Part shown: positions 21,198 through 27,982 of the stretch, piece after piece
Layout of the letters: every line of letters starts with the position of its first letter
How positions within the stretch are numbered: the first letter of the stretch is position 1
Assembly (NCBI GenBank): GCA_050742535.1
Contig: JBOGIQ010000037.1
Location: 1 to 27,982 of the forward strand
Direction: 5' to 3'
From: Gp6-AA40 sp050742535
GTDB taxonomy: Bacteria > Acidobacteriota > Vicinamibacteria > Vicinamibacterales > UBA2999
Length of the DNA stretch: 27,982 bases
Position numbers and translations under genes: made by a program
The notes under the pieces: generated by a model
What the model was told of the DNA's origin: nothing
The model's database searches: none
The model's input: the letters and a program-made list of their open reading frames with translations, nothing else

Positions 21198-21908
21198 CTA
21201 CCGGCGCGCCTGCCGCGTCGGCCGCAGCTTCTCGACAGCCGATTCGAATTCGTCGAACGGCCGCGCCCCGTTGATCTTTGTGACCAGATCGATCGTGCCG
21301 TCCGCCTTCACCGTGCCGAGGAAAAAGGACGGCGTGGAGTTCACACCCAGGCGCCGCGCGATTTGCATGTCCTGACGGATCCGCTCGGCCGTCTCGCCAC
21401 TATCAAGACAGCGCTGGAACGCCGCTTCGTCCAGCCCGATCTTCCTGGCACGCGCCGATAGATCCGGCAGGTCCAGCGCCGTCGGCTCGGCGAACAATTG
21501 CTCGTGCATCTCCCAGAAGCGGCCCTGTCGTGCGGCGCATTCCGCCGCCTCGCTTGCTTTCGGGGCGCGCGGGTGAATCGGCAGCGGGAAGCTGAAGAAC
21601 ACCTGGGTCACGTCTCCCGAATCAAGCCATTCCTTCTTGATGCTCGGTCCGGTCTCCTGCGTATGTTTCGCACAGTACGGACATTCGTAGTCGGCAAACT
21701 CCACGAGCGCCACCCGTCCGCCGCCCCGTGCGTGCGTGATCTCGTCGGCGGCGATGGTCAGCCCCGACACGCTTTCGACGTTCGGCCGCGCATTGCCGCC
21801 GGGACGCTGCGGCGCCGGTTGCATCAGGTTCCAGAGCATTGCCGACGCCACGGCGCACATCAGGACCGTGGTGAATACGTCGACCGCGGGTTTCATATGT
21901 CGCCACAT
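21198..21908 (-). CDS. DsbA-like membrane-anchored thiol oxidoreductase
   Basis: A 236-residue protein with an N-terminal anchor (VFTTVLMCAVASAMLWNLM) and a thioredoxin/DsbA-like domain. The redox motif CPYC is at 76-79 in ALVEFADYECPYCAKHTQE, an inserted helical domain contains EAAECAARQGRFWEMHEQLF, and the cis-Pro segment is GVNSTPSFFLG. ATG 21908 is chosen because GGAGG lies five bases upstream. It follows the YkgJ/FliB-like gene by 15 bp and is surely co-transcribed with it. Two paralogues are encoded at 16504 (frameshifted) and 24261. Oxidation of exported cysteine-rich peptides is the obvious contextual role but is inferred. Confidence 0.9.
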   Translation of the reverse strand: MWRHMKPAVDVFTTVLMCAVASAMLWNLMQPAPQRPGGNARPNVESVSGLTIAADEITHARGGGRVALVEFADYECPYCAKHTQETGPSIKKEWLDSGDVTQVFFSFPLPIHPRAPKASEAAECAARQGRFWEMHEQLFAEPTALDLPDLSARARKIGLDEAAFQRCLDSGETAERIRQDMQIARRLGVNSTPSFFLGTVKADGTIDLVTKINGARPFDEFESAVEKLRPTRQARR

Positions 21909-21923
21909 CACATCCTCCGTATG

Positions 21924-23303
21924 TCAGGCGCTGGCGCGAACGGCCTTCGCCTCGCGCCGCGCGCCGGCGCCCCCGCGAGCGGCAATGGATGTCGCCGCCT
22001 CGAGTGTCAGCGCACCGAGCAACAGCTGCTGCACGGTGGCGCGCGGAGCGTGCGTCACGCGGTTCAGCAGACCGACGCTGTCGACCCGCGACAGCCGTCC
22101 ATCGAGCCTCTTCGCCAGCCGTTTCAGGAATTCGATTCGCCGCATTCGATCACCGGGAAGATGCGGCCGCAGAATCTCGCCAAGCGGCGCGCGTGCCTTC
22201 TGTTGCGCCTGCAGGAGCAAGGCCCTGGCGATCTGCACGTAGGCCGCCTGGAACGGCGGCCCGCCACCGAACGACAGGTCGATGACCATCTCGGGCCGCC
22301 ACATCAACGGTGCATGCAACTGGCTGAGGAGCATCAGCAGCGGCCGGAAATTGCTCGTCAGCCGCATGACGGTCTGGTACGAGACCTGTTCCATCCCGGC
22401 GCGAACCGCAAGGTGCGTGATCGCGTTGATGGCCAGCAGGAAATCCGGGACCGTGCGCAGGTCGACGAGCGTCGATCCGTCTCCGGGCTTCCTGAAGACC
22501 ATCTGCGCGCGGAGCGTCGGAGTCATCGCCATCATCAGCTGAAGGATCCGCGGATCGTCAGACGGATCGGGCGTCGTCCCCAACACGTCGCCGATGTCGC
22601 GCCGCAGTTGTTCACAGGCGGCCGTGTGCGCCGGACGGTCGGCCGGGCGTCCACCGGTCGCCGCGATGACGCGCTCGGTGACCTCGCTCTGCGCCGCGGC
22701 GAACGCTGCGTACGTCCCGCCATGCGGCTGCCGTTCGGCGAGGCGGACGATCTGGCGCTCCAGATCGATCGCGGCGTCGTCGGTGAGCGCGAGCGGCCGA
22801 AGCTCCTGCAGATGGTCATCGACACCGTACGACTCCAGCGTCCGGAGCAGGTCGTCGTGATTCGAGCATGCGCTCGCACCCGGGGTCACCACCTGCAGTG
22901 GACACAGCTGGGAATGTGGAACGACGAGCAGATGACGGCCAACGCGTGCGAGGGCGTTGAAGGGAAAGAACCGGCACGTCCCGGGCTTGGCGTCGAAGCC
23001 GTGTTCAATCTGAATCCGGCAGCGCCCGTCGGCGGTCAGAAAGAAGCATCCGGGGGCCAGGTTTCCAACGTGGTAATGCGTGGCCAGCGCGTCGCACGGA
23101 TCGAGAAAGAACCGGACCTCGGCATGCGTGGCGAGCTGGGGCTGCAGCTCGCGCTCTCCATTGATCGTGTAGCCGTGGCCGCGGCAGCACTGGGCGCCGC
23201 ACGACACGCAGTCGTAGCTGAATACGCCGCTCGGAAAAGCGAAATACACCCGATCGGCGGCGATGTTCACCGGTGGACGTTCGGAGTGGATGGTGATGCT
23301 CAC
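21924..23303 (-). CDS. YkgJ/FliB-like cysteine-cluster protein
   Basis: A 459-residue protein. The N-terminal ~120 residues hold a cysteine cluster, YDCVSCGAQCCRGHG (Cys32, 35, 39, 40), then Cys86, GRCRIQ (Cys95) and CRFFPF (Cys110). This is the YkgJ-type zinc/iron-chelating pattern, also present in flagellin lysine N-methylase FliB, where CRIQ and a Cys-x-x-x-Pro follow in the same order. The remaining ~340 residues are mainly helical and unassigned. No flagellar genes are nearby, so the target may be a peptide. GTG start at 23303 with AAGG nine bases upstream; the predicted leader is only a few bases. Whether it is a modification enzyme is an inference from family resemblance. Confidence 0.72.
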   Translation of the reverse strand: MSITIHSERPPVNIAADRVYFAFPSGVFSYDCVSCGAQCCRGHGYTINGERELQPQLATHAEVRFFLDPCDALATHYHVGNLAPGCFFLTADGRCRIQIEHGFDAKPGTCRFFPFNALARVGRHLLVVPHSQLCPLQVVTPGASACSNHDDLLRTLESYGVDDHLQELRPLALTDDAAIDLERQIVRLAERQPHGGTYAAFAAAQSEVTERVIAATGGRPADRPAHTAACEQLRRDIGDVLGTTPDPSDDPRILQLMMAMTPTLRAQMVFRKPGDGSTLVDLRTVPDFLLAINAITHLAVRAGMEQVSYQTVMRLTSNFRPLLMLLSQLHAPLMWRPEMVIDLSFGGGPPFQAAYVQIARALLLQAQQKARAPLGEILRPHLPGDRMRRIEFLKRLAKRLDGRLSRVDSVGLLNRVTHAPRATVQQLLLGALTLEAATSIAARGGAGARREAKAVRASA

Positions 23304-23311
23304 GGCGCGTA

Positions 23312-23356
23312 ACCTTAGCGCGTCGCTCGACCGGCCCTCCTCACCGACTGCCGTAC
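23312..23356 (-). promoter_or_regulatory. Shared regulon promoter, copy J (YkgJ/FliB-like and dsbA operon)
   Basis: GTACGGCAGTCGGTGAGG at 23356-23339 on the minus strand with TAAGGTTA starting at 23317, 39 nt away. The transcript would begin about 5 nt before GTG 23303. Divergent partner is copy C, 29 bp apart. Confidence 0.58.
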
Positions 23357-23384
23357 GAATGTGACCGCGGGCGTGGGTCCATCC

Positions 23385-23428
23385 GTACGGCGATGTGTAC
23401 GGCGCGGTGCGGCGACGCAGGGGTATCG
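23385..23428 (+). promoter_or_regulatory. Shared regulon promoter, copy C (nitroreductase gene)
   Basis: GTACGGCGATGTGTACGG at 23385-23402 and TATCG starting at 23424, 39 nt away. The second half of the block departs from GTGTCT. Confidence 0.55.
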
Positions 23429-23463
23429 TTCGCGCGGCGTGCGCCGATTGGCCGCGGACTCCA

Positions 23464-24141
23464 ATGACGATTCACCCGCGTGTCGCCGTCCTGCGGCAAC
23501 TGCTCACAAGTCGACATAGCTGTCGCGCGTTCCTCAGCTCACCGGTGCCGCCGACACTGGTCAGCCGAATCGTCGAGCTGGCGCAGCGCGCGCCGTCCTG
23601 GTGCAACGCGCAACCCTGGCAACTGCTCGTGACCTCGCCGGAGGCGACCGAGCGGTTCCGCCGCGCACTTGCGGCGGCGGCCGGGCGGGCGCCATGCCCT
23701 GACCTTCCCTTCCCGGCGGCATACCGCGGTATCTACGAGGAACGGAGGAGGGCGTGCGGGTACCAGTTGTACGCGAGTCTCGGCCTCCTCGAGGCAGGAC
23801 CGGAGGAGCGCCGGCGGCAGCAGCGGGAAAACCTGCGCTTCTTCGGCGCTCCACACGTGGCCATTGTCACGACGGAGGCGGCCCTTGGCGTCTACGGCGT
23901 GCTGGACTGCGGCGCCTTCATCGCCAGCTTCATGCTTGCCGCGGAAGGTCTCGGCATCGCCACGATCGCGCAGGCGTCAATCGCCGCGCGCTCGGACGTC
24001 GTGCGGGCGCATTTCGCGCTGCCGTCCGATCGACGCGTCGTGTGCGGAATCTCGTTCGGCTATGAGGACAGCGCGCACGCGGCGAACCGGTTCCGCACCG
24101 ATCGTGCGCACGTGCGAGAGGTTCTCACCTGGATCGAGTGA
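23464..24141 (+). CDS. Nitroreductase-family flavoprotein
   Basis: A 225-residue protein of typical nitroreductase length. SRHSCRAFLSSPVP (residues 16-29) corresponds to the FMN-phosphate-binding RRSxRxF segment. RIVELAQRAPSWCNAQPWQLLV has the family's P-S-x-x-N-x-QPW motif. FIASFMLAAEGLGIATIAQASIA and the C-terminal VVCGISFGYED complete the fold. Such enzymes reduce nitro groups, quinones or enones with NAD(P)H and FMN, and relatives act as dehydrogenases on modified peptides (for example in azoline oxidation). There is no cyclodehydratase here to suggest that route. ATG 23464 marks where homology starts. The gene is divergent from the YkgJ/FliB-like operon. Confidence 0.88.
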   Translation: MTIHPRVAVLRQLLTSRHSCRAFLSSPVPPTLVSRIVELAQRAPSWCNAQPWQLLVTSPEATERFRRALAAAAGRAPCPDLPFPAAYRGIYEERRRACGYQLYASLGLLEAGPEERRRQQRENLRFFGAPHVAIVTTEAALGVYGVLDCGAFIASFMLAAEGLGIATIAQASIAARSDVVRAHFALPSDRRVVCGISFGYEDSAHAANRFRTDRAHVREVLTWIE

Positions 24142-24164
24142 GCCGACGACATCCCAATCCCTCC

Positions 24165-24210
24165 GTACGGCGGTCTGTGTCTTTTCCTCGGGCGCGCGTT
24201 CCAGTACACC
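24165..24210 (+). promoter_or_regulatory. Shared regulon promoter, copy B (dsbA-like 24261)
   Basis: GTACGGCGGTCTGTGTCT at 24165-24182, then GTTCCAGTACA with TACA at 24205, exactly 40 nt from the first G. One of the two cleanest copies. Confidence 0.72.
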
Positions 24211-24260
24211 GTGGCGTGTCCCGCGCCGCGTCCACACGGCGCATTACTCCGGAGGTATCG

Positions 24261-25013
24261 ATGCTGCGCCACATCAAGTCCGCACTCGACGTCGTCAGCA
24301 CTGTTGCCGTGATTGCAGCGGCCGGCGCCCTCCTCTGGCGCATGTACAACCCGCCGACGCCGCCGGGCATGCGCGCGCCAGTCGAGACGGTCAAGGATCT
24401 GAGTCTGCCGGCCAACAGCATCCGGCATGTCCGCGGCAACGGACCGGTGGCCATCATCGCGTTCTCGGACTACGAATGTCCGTTCTGTGCGAGGCATGTC
24501 CAGGAAACCGGACCGGCGATTAAGAGCAAGCTCCTGGATGCCGGCGTGATCCGCGAGGTGTACCTCAATTTCCCGCTGCCGATACACGCGAAGGCGCAGA
24601 AAGCCGGTGAAGCGGCTGAGTGCGCCGCCCAGCAAGGCCGCTTCTGGGAGATGCACGAAGCGCTGTTCGAGAACTCGAAGGCGCTGGAGATCACGGACCT
24701 GGCGAAGCACGCGGAGCGGCTCGGTCTCGATCAGGCGAAGTTCGGGAACTGCCTCGAGAGCGGCGAGACCGCGGCAGCCATCCAGCGCGATCTCGCAGAG
24801 GGAAAGCGATTGGCGGTGAGCGCGACGCCGGCCTTCTTCATTGGTCTCGTCCGTGACGATGGGACCGTCGACCTGCGAAAGCGCATCAACGGCGCCCTTG
24901 GATTCGAGGACTTCGAAAAGGTGGTCACGGAAGTGCGGCCGGCCCGCCGCGCCAGCGTGCCATTTGAGTGGTGGTCACCGCGGCCGGAATTCCAGCGGGC
25001 TGCGGTCCGCTAG
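24261..25013 (+). CDS. DsbA-like membrane-anchored thiol oxidoreductase
   Basis: A 250-residue protein with an N-terminal anchor (VVSTVAVIAAAGALLWRMY) and a DsbA/thioredoxin-like domain. CPFC is at 73-76 in AFSDYECPFCARHVQETGP, LNFPLPIHAKAQKAGEAAEC and GRFWEMHEALF form the helical insertion, and AVSATPAFFIG carries the cis-Pro. It resembles the gene at 21198-21908 over its full length. ATG 24261 is set by GGAGG six bases upstream; the frame continues to 24138 but that region holds the promoter. The C-terminal tail (FEWWSPRPEFQ) is longer than in the paralogue. It ends before a strong hairpin shared with the convergent condensation-domain gene. Confidence 0.92.
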   Translation: MLRHIKSALDVVSTVAVIAAAGALLWRMYNPPTPPGMRAPVETVKDLSLPANSIRHVRGNGPVAIIAFSDYECPFCARHVQETGPAIKSKLLDAGVIREVYLNFPLPIHAKAQKAGEAAECAAQQGRFWEMHEALFENSKALEITDLAKHAERLGLDQAKFGNCLESGETAAAIQRDLAEGKRLAVSATPAFFIGLVRDDGTVDLRKRINGALGFEDFEKVVTEVRPARRASVPFEWWSPRPEFQRAAVR

Positions 25014-25047
25014 CGCATCCTCCGGTGCGTGGGGCGCCGATTTCGTG

Positions 25048-25074
25048 GGCGAGCCTTTCAGTGAAAGGCTCGCC
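25048..25074. terminator. Perfect 12-bp hairpin, probable bidirectional terminator
   Basis: GGCGAGCCTTTC, loop AGT, GAAAGGCTCGCC: a fully paired 12-bp stem in the 75-bp gap between convergent genes. No long T-run follows on either side, but position and symmetry fit a shared terminator. Confidence 0.75.
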
Positions 25075-25088
25075 TCGCGAATCAGACG

Positions 25089-26570
25089 CTACTCGACAAA
25101 CGAGGCGGCGGCGACATTCGCCGCGGAGTCGTCGGGCGGATCCGCGCATGTGGCGCACCCCGACCCGCATTCGGCGAACGCCAGGTCGTCCTCCAGCGCC
25201 ACGAGCCCTCGGCAGTCCGATACCAGCAGATCCGGCGTCTCGGCCAGCGCGGTGACGATGCGGCGCATGCTGGCGAGAAACGCCTGAACGGCCGCCGGCT
25301 CGTACCGTCCGAGGCTGAACGTCGCGACCAGGGCGAACACTCCGCCGTCCTCCCGGAGCCGGATGTCGAAGTCCATGTTTCGCGGAGCGACGGGAAGGAC
25401 GGTGATCTCGACGGCGGGCGGACTCGTCCGCTGTGGACGCCTGGGCAGCACGTCGAAATTCACTCTCGTGTTGTGGGTGTCGAGCGACCTCCCGAGCCGT
25501 TGCCACAACGCCGGCAGCGGCAGCGCCTCGTGCACCTGCGCCTGGGCGACGGCCGCGGCGACGCGCCGGCACAATGACGCGCACGACATCTCCGGCTCGA
25601 GCTCCACGGAGACGATGTGCGTGTTCGAATACCAGCCGAGCGTCGGCATGAACTCCGGATACCGCCGGTTGGCGAAATTCGCCCAGACGGCCAGGCGCTG
25701 CTTGCCGGTGTAGTAGTGCAGCGCGATCGTCATCGCCGTCCGGAACAACGCATACGGGGTCAGCGTCAGCTGCGACACGAGGAGAGAGATTTGGCTGCTC
25801 TCCTGCGGCGTGAAAAAGAGACGCTCATAGGACGAGCCCATCGTGGCCGCCGTCGGGGGGGTTCGCCTGCGGAACGGCAGGTCCTTGAAGGCGATCTGTG
25901 CGTCGCTCAGACGATTCCATTGTTCGTGCCAGAACCGTTCTTCGCGGACGAAGCGCCCGTCCCGGAACTGCTGGAGCTGCCACGCCGCGAAGTCGTGATA
26001 CTGCATGGGAACAGGTGGCAGCGCGGTTCCGTCGGCCCCGGTTTCGATAATCGCGGTGAACTCGCGCGCGAGCACACCCAGCGACCAGCCGTCCACCGTG
26101 TGATGCGTCAGCACGAGCACGAGGTAGGTGCCGGCGGATCCCGCATGGACGAGGGTGGCGCGAATCGGAGGCCCGCTGGTCGTGTCGAGCGGCGTTGCCA
26201 GCTCCTGCCGGAGCAATTCGGTGAGCTCGTCGGTATCTCCCACCGTCCGCACCGGCACGGTGAGCTGCACGTCGGACAGCACTCGTTGCACGTACAGGCC
26301 TGGAACGAAGACGCCACTGCGGGCAAAGACCTGGAGCTGCAGCCACCGATCGTCGCGGGTGTAGCGTTCGTTCGGTCCGTAGGCGGTTCTGAGGGCGCTG
26401 TGCCGCCGGATGATCTCGTTCAGCGCCCGCTCGATCACGCCGTGCGCGATCGGCGCGTTGATGCGGAACACCAGGGGCGACCTCGCACCGGACGGTACGA
26501 CTCCGTGCAGCGCCGCCACTTCTTCCGCGACCAAATGCCTTTCCTGATTGAAGGCCAACGCCAGTGCCAT
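25089..26570 (-). CDS. Free-standing condensation-domain protein with intact HHxxxDG
   Basis: A 493-residue stand-alone NRPS-type condensation domain. It has RHSALRTAY near 56-64, the catalytic LTHHTVDGWSLG with His156, His157 and Asp160, YHDFAAWQLQQF, then LAVWANFANRRYPEF and LGWYSNTHIVSVELEP. The C-terminal tail holds a small cysteine motif (ECGSGCATC). No adenylation or carrier domain is nearby, so it is not part of a normal NRPS line. Lone C domains can acylate or condense carrier-bound or free substrates. ATG 26570 follows GGAG by about six bases. The frame upstream to 26759 is promoter DNA. It is paralogous to the degenerate protein at 14529. Confidence 0.9.
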   Translation of the reverse strand: MALALAFNQERHLVAEEVAALHGVVPSGARSPLVFRINAPIAHGVIERALNEIIRRHSALRTAYGPNERYTRDDRWLQLQVFARSGVFVPGLYVQRVLSDVQLTVPVRTVGDTDELTELLRQELATPLDTTSGPPIRATLVHAGSAGTYLVLVLTHHTVDGWSLGVLAREFTAIIETGADGTALPPVPMQYHDFAAWQLQQFRDGRFVREERFWHEQWNRLSDAQIAFKDLPFRRRTPPTAATMGSSYERLFFTPQESSQISLLVSQLTLTPYALFRTAMTIALHYYTGKQRLAVWANFANRRYPEFMPTLGWYSNTHIVSVELEPEMSCASLCRRVAAAVAQAQVHEALPLPALWQRLGRSLDTHNTRVNFDVLPRRPQRTSPPAVEITVLPVAPRNMDFDIRLREDGGVFALVATFSLGRYEPAAVQAFLASMRRIVTALAETPDLLVSDCRGLVALEDDLAFAECGSGCATCADPPDDSAANVAAASFVE

Positions 26571-26611
26571 ACGCTCTCCACCCGTTCCCCTTTTCGCCGC
26601 CGAATCGGTCG

Positions 26612-26657
26612 ATTGTGTGCGCACGCGCCGGCAAAACGGAGCCAGACAATGCCGTAC
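26612..26657 (-). promoter_or_regulatory. Shared regulon promoter, copy L (condensation-domain gene)
   Basis: GTACGGCATTGTCTGG from 26657 on the minus strand keeps the first half and a shifted TGTCT. CACAATC sits at the -10 position, 40 nt from the first G. It is divergent to copy A, 44 bp away. Confidence 0.5.
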
Positions 26658-26700
26658 CTTGTTGCCGGCCGCCCGACTCCGACTCGACTCGACGCCGTGC

Positions 26701-26746
26701 GTACGGCGGTACGTGTCTAGCCAGGCGATCGCCCGAGCGATACAAG
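26701..26746 (+). promoter_or_regulatory. Shared regulon promoter, copy A (propeller gene 26758)
   Basis: GTACGGCGGTACGTGTCT at 26701-26718, GATACAAG with TACA at 26741, exactly 40 nt from the first G. Here the block also contains the inverted repeat CGTAC-GGCG-GTACG. The predicted transcript start lies a few bases before ATG 26758. Confidence 0.72.
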
Positions 26747-26757
26747 TCCGTCGGCGC

Positions 26758-27982
26758 ATGACGATACGGGTCGCTCTGCTGCTGCCAGTACTGGCCGTGC
26801 CGGCGTTCGCACCGCAGGAGGCACCGGCACCCCGATATGAGCGCGTACACGCGCTCCGTTCGGACGAGGGAATCTTTGCGTACGCACGTGTGACGCCGGA
26901 CGGGCGTTACATGGCCTACGCGTCACAGGAGCGTGACACCCGCGACTTCAGTCCAGTGAGAATCATCAACGTCGTCGACCTGCGGCGGCACGAGGTCGTC
27001 TACACGGAACCGGGCATCGACCCGTACTGGTCGAACGACGGCACGCGGATGATCTATACCGGCGTCGTGGATGGAGCGCCGAACGTCACGATTCGGCACC
27101 ATCCGCACGGCGACATCACGCGCAATGCCGCGCCGGCGACGCTGGGCGATTATTACAGCTGGGCGACGAGGGACGGCCGGGATGTGATCCTGACGATCCT
27201 GGGCAACTACTTCGTCCTCGACGGCGACCGGGGACAGATGCCGCACAGCCGGGTGCTCGCCTGTCCAGGCATCGGTGTGGGCAGCCGGCCCCTCGTCTCC
27301 CACGACGGCACGCGCATCAGCGCGTTCGTGCGGGGCACAGTCGTCGTGCGTAATCTCGAGGATTGCGCCGACATCATCGACACCGGCATAGCCGGCGGCA
27401 AGGCGGATTTTTCGTGGGACGGCCGCTACCTGGCCATGCACGTCCTCAAGCCCGATGGACGTGGATACCAGATTGTCGTCGTGGACCTGCGTGAGAGGAC
27501 GGTCCGGACCGTTACCAATCTGCCGGGCTCGAGTCTGTTTCCCAGCTGGCTCGCCGACGGACGTCTCTTTTTCAACTATGACGGCGACGAGTATCGCGGC
27601 TTCATGATCGCCAGCGACTTCATGCGCGCCACCGTCGAGCCGCTGCCGACTCCGGCGCCAGCGCCCTCACGAATCGCGTGGAACGATGTGTTCCCCGCAG
27701 CGGCGCCGCTCGCGGATGGGCTCGGCCTCGTCATGATCTGGAGCACCTGGAGCGCGCACAGCCCGGAAGCGCTCCAATGGCTGCAGGAGGCGCGCGACAA
27801 CCTAGCGCACAGGTCCGTGGATGTCGACGTGATGACGGCGACCGAGCCGGCCACGCGGCGCCGTGACGCTACCGCCATGCTCTCGAAGTACGCGATTTCG
27901 CTGCCGCACATCCCGCTCGATGTTCACGCCTTCATGCGTAGCAAAGCAGCGAACCAGATGCCGACGACGCTTCTGTTTCGGG
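26758..27982 (+). CDS. Exported beta-propeller / thioredoxin-like fusion (3' end outside window)
   Basis: An open frame from ATG 26758 runs off the window after 408 codons. A short signal peptide (MTIRVALLLPVLAVPAFA) is followed by TolB/PD40-like blades: YARVTPDGRYMAYAS, PYWSNDGTRMIYTG, PLVSHDGTRISAFV, DFSWDGRYLAMHV and PSWLADGRLFFNY. From about residue 325 a thioredoxin-like part begins: LGLVMIWSTWSAHSPEALQW, where WSAHS stands in for WCxxC, and MPTTLLF as the cis-Pro segment at the edge. It is the reverse domain order of the protein at 8373-9827, again without redox cysteines. I see no Shine-Dalgarno sequence, and the promoter spacing suggests a leaderless or very short-leader mRNA. Confidence 0.7.
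   Translation, partial: MTIRVALLLPVLAVPAFAPQEAPAPRYERVHALRSDEGIFAYARVTPDGRYMAYASQERDTRDFSPVRIINVVDLRRHEVVYTEPGIDPYWSNDGTRMIYTGVVDGAPNVTIRHHPHGDITRNAAPATLGDYYSWATRDGRDVILTILGNYFVLDGDRGQMPHSRVLACPGIGVGSRPLVSHDGTRISAFVRGTVVVRNLEDCADIIDTGIAGGKADFSWDGRYLAMHVLKPDGRGYQIVVVDLRERTVRTVTNLPGSSLFPSWLADGRLFFNYDGDEYRGFMIASDFMRATVEPLPTPAPAPSRIAWNDVFPAAAPLADGLGLVMIWSTWSAHSPEALQWLQEARDNLAHRSVDVDVMTATEPATRRRDATAMLSKYAISLPHIPLDVHAFMRSKAANQMPTTLLFR

Noticed and set aside
21498..23312. Long plus-strand open frame (604 codons) opposite the YkgJ/FliB-like gene
   Set aside because: The opposite strand carries clear motifs (Cys cluster, CPYC). This frame has none and no ribosome-binding site.
1..27982. CRISPR arrays, tRNA/rRNA genes, transposases or integrases
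   Set aside because: I looked for regular spacer repeats, cloverleaf arms and DDE or recombinase motifs and saw none. A covariance-model scan was not possible.

Overview
The window is GC-rich bacterial DNA. It suggests a soil Acidobacteriota genome, probably Vicinamibacteria-like. The grounds are six intact TIGR03435-type proteins plus two remnants of the family, a BlaI/M56 (BlaR1-like) pair and small TonB-C proteins. This placement is inference from gene content, not from a marker gene.

Left part (1-5990): a BlaI-type repressor overlaps an M56 metallopeptidase fused to a TIGR03435 domain. Then come a truncated DUF1003 remnant, a receiver-like protein without its phospho-acceptor Asp, a large polytopic membrane protein and a zinc-ribbon SAM methyltransferase. 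These look like ordinary accessory genes.

Main part (about 6000 to the right edge): a mosaic of short operons on both strands. They encode five small exported Cys-rich peptides (6-10 Cys each), TIGR03435 proteins (three of them directly after a peptide gene), and three DsbA-like thiol oxidoreductases, one frameshifted. Other members are a thioredoxin-rhodanese fusion, two thioredoxin-like/beta-propeller fusions without CxxC, and a borosin-type peptide backbone N-methyltransferase homologue. There are also a JmjC/cupin_8 oxygenase, two free-standing condensation domains (one without its catalytic His), a YkgJ/FliB-like Cys-cluster protein, a nitroreductase and a protein resembling DUF6065.

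These operons carry a common promoter element that I found by reading the sequence. It is an 18-bp block resembling GTACGGC-N5-GTGTCT, followed about 40 nt from its first base by a TAC(A/G)-like -10 element. I count 13 copies, eight of them in four divergent pairs, and none before the left-part genes. This points to a single regulon. The most economical reading is a system that makes, modifies, oxidises and exports families of Cys-rich peptides. What the peptides do, and whether the N-methyltransferase acts on them, is not shown by the sequence.

The region is evolving by duplication and decay. There is a tandem duplication of a promoter-peptide-TIGR03435 unit (17.3-20.0 kb). A collapsed copy of the 5.9-7.1 kb locus lies at 15.9-16.15 kb, another collapsed unit at 20.05-20.2 kb, and one dsbA-like gene is frameshifted. 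I saw no rRNA, tRNA, CRISPR array, transposase or integrase.
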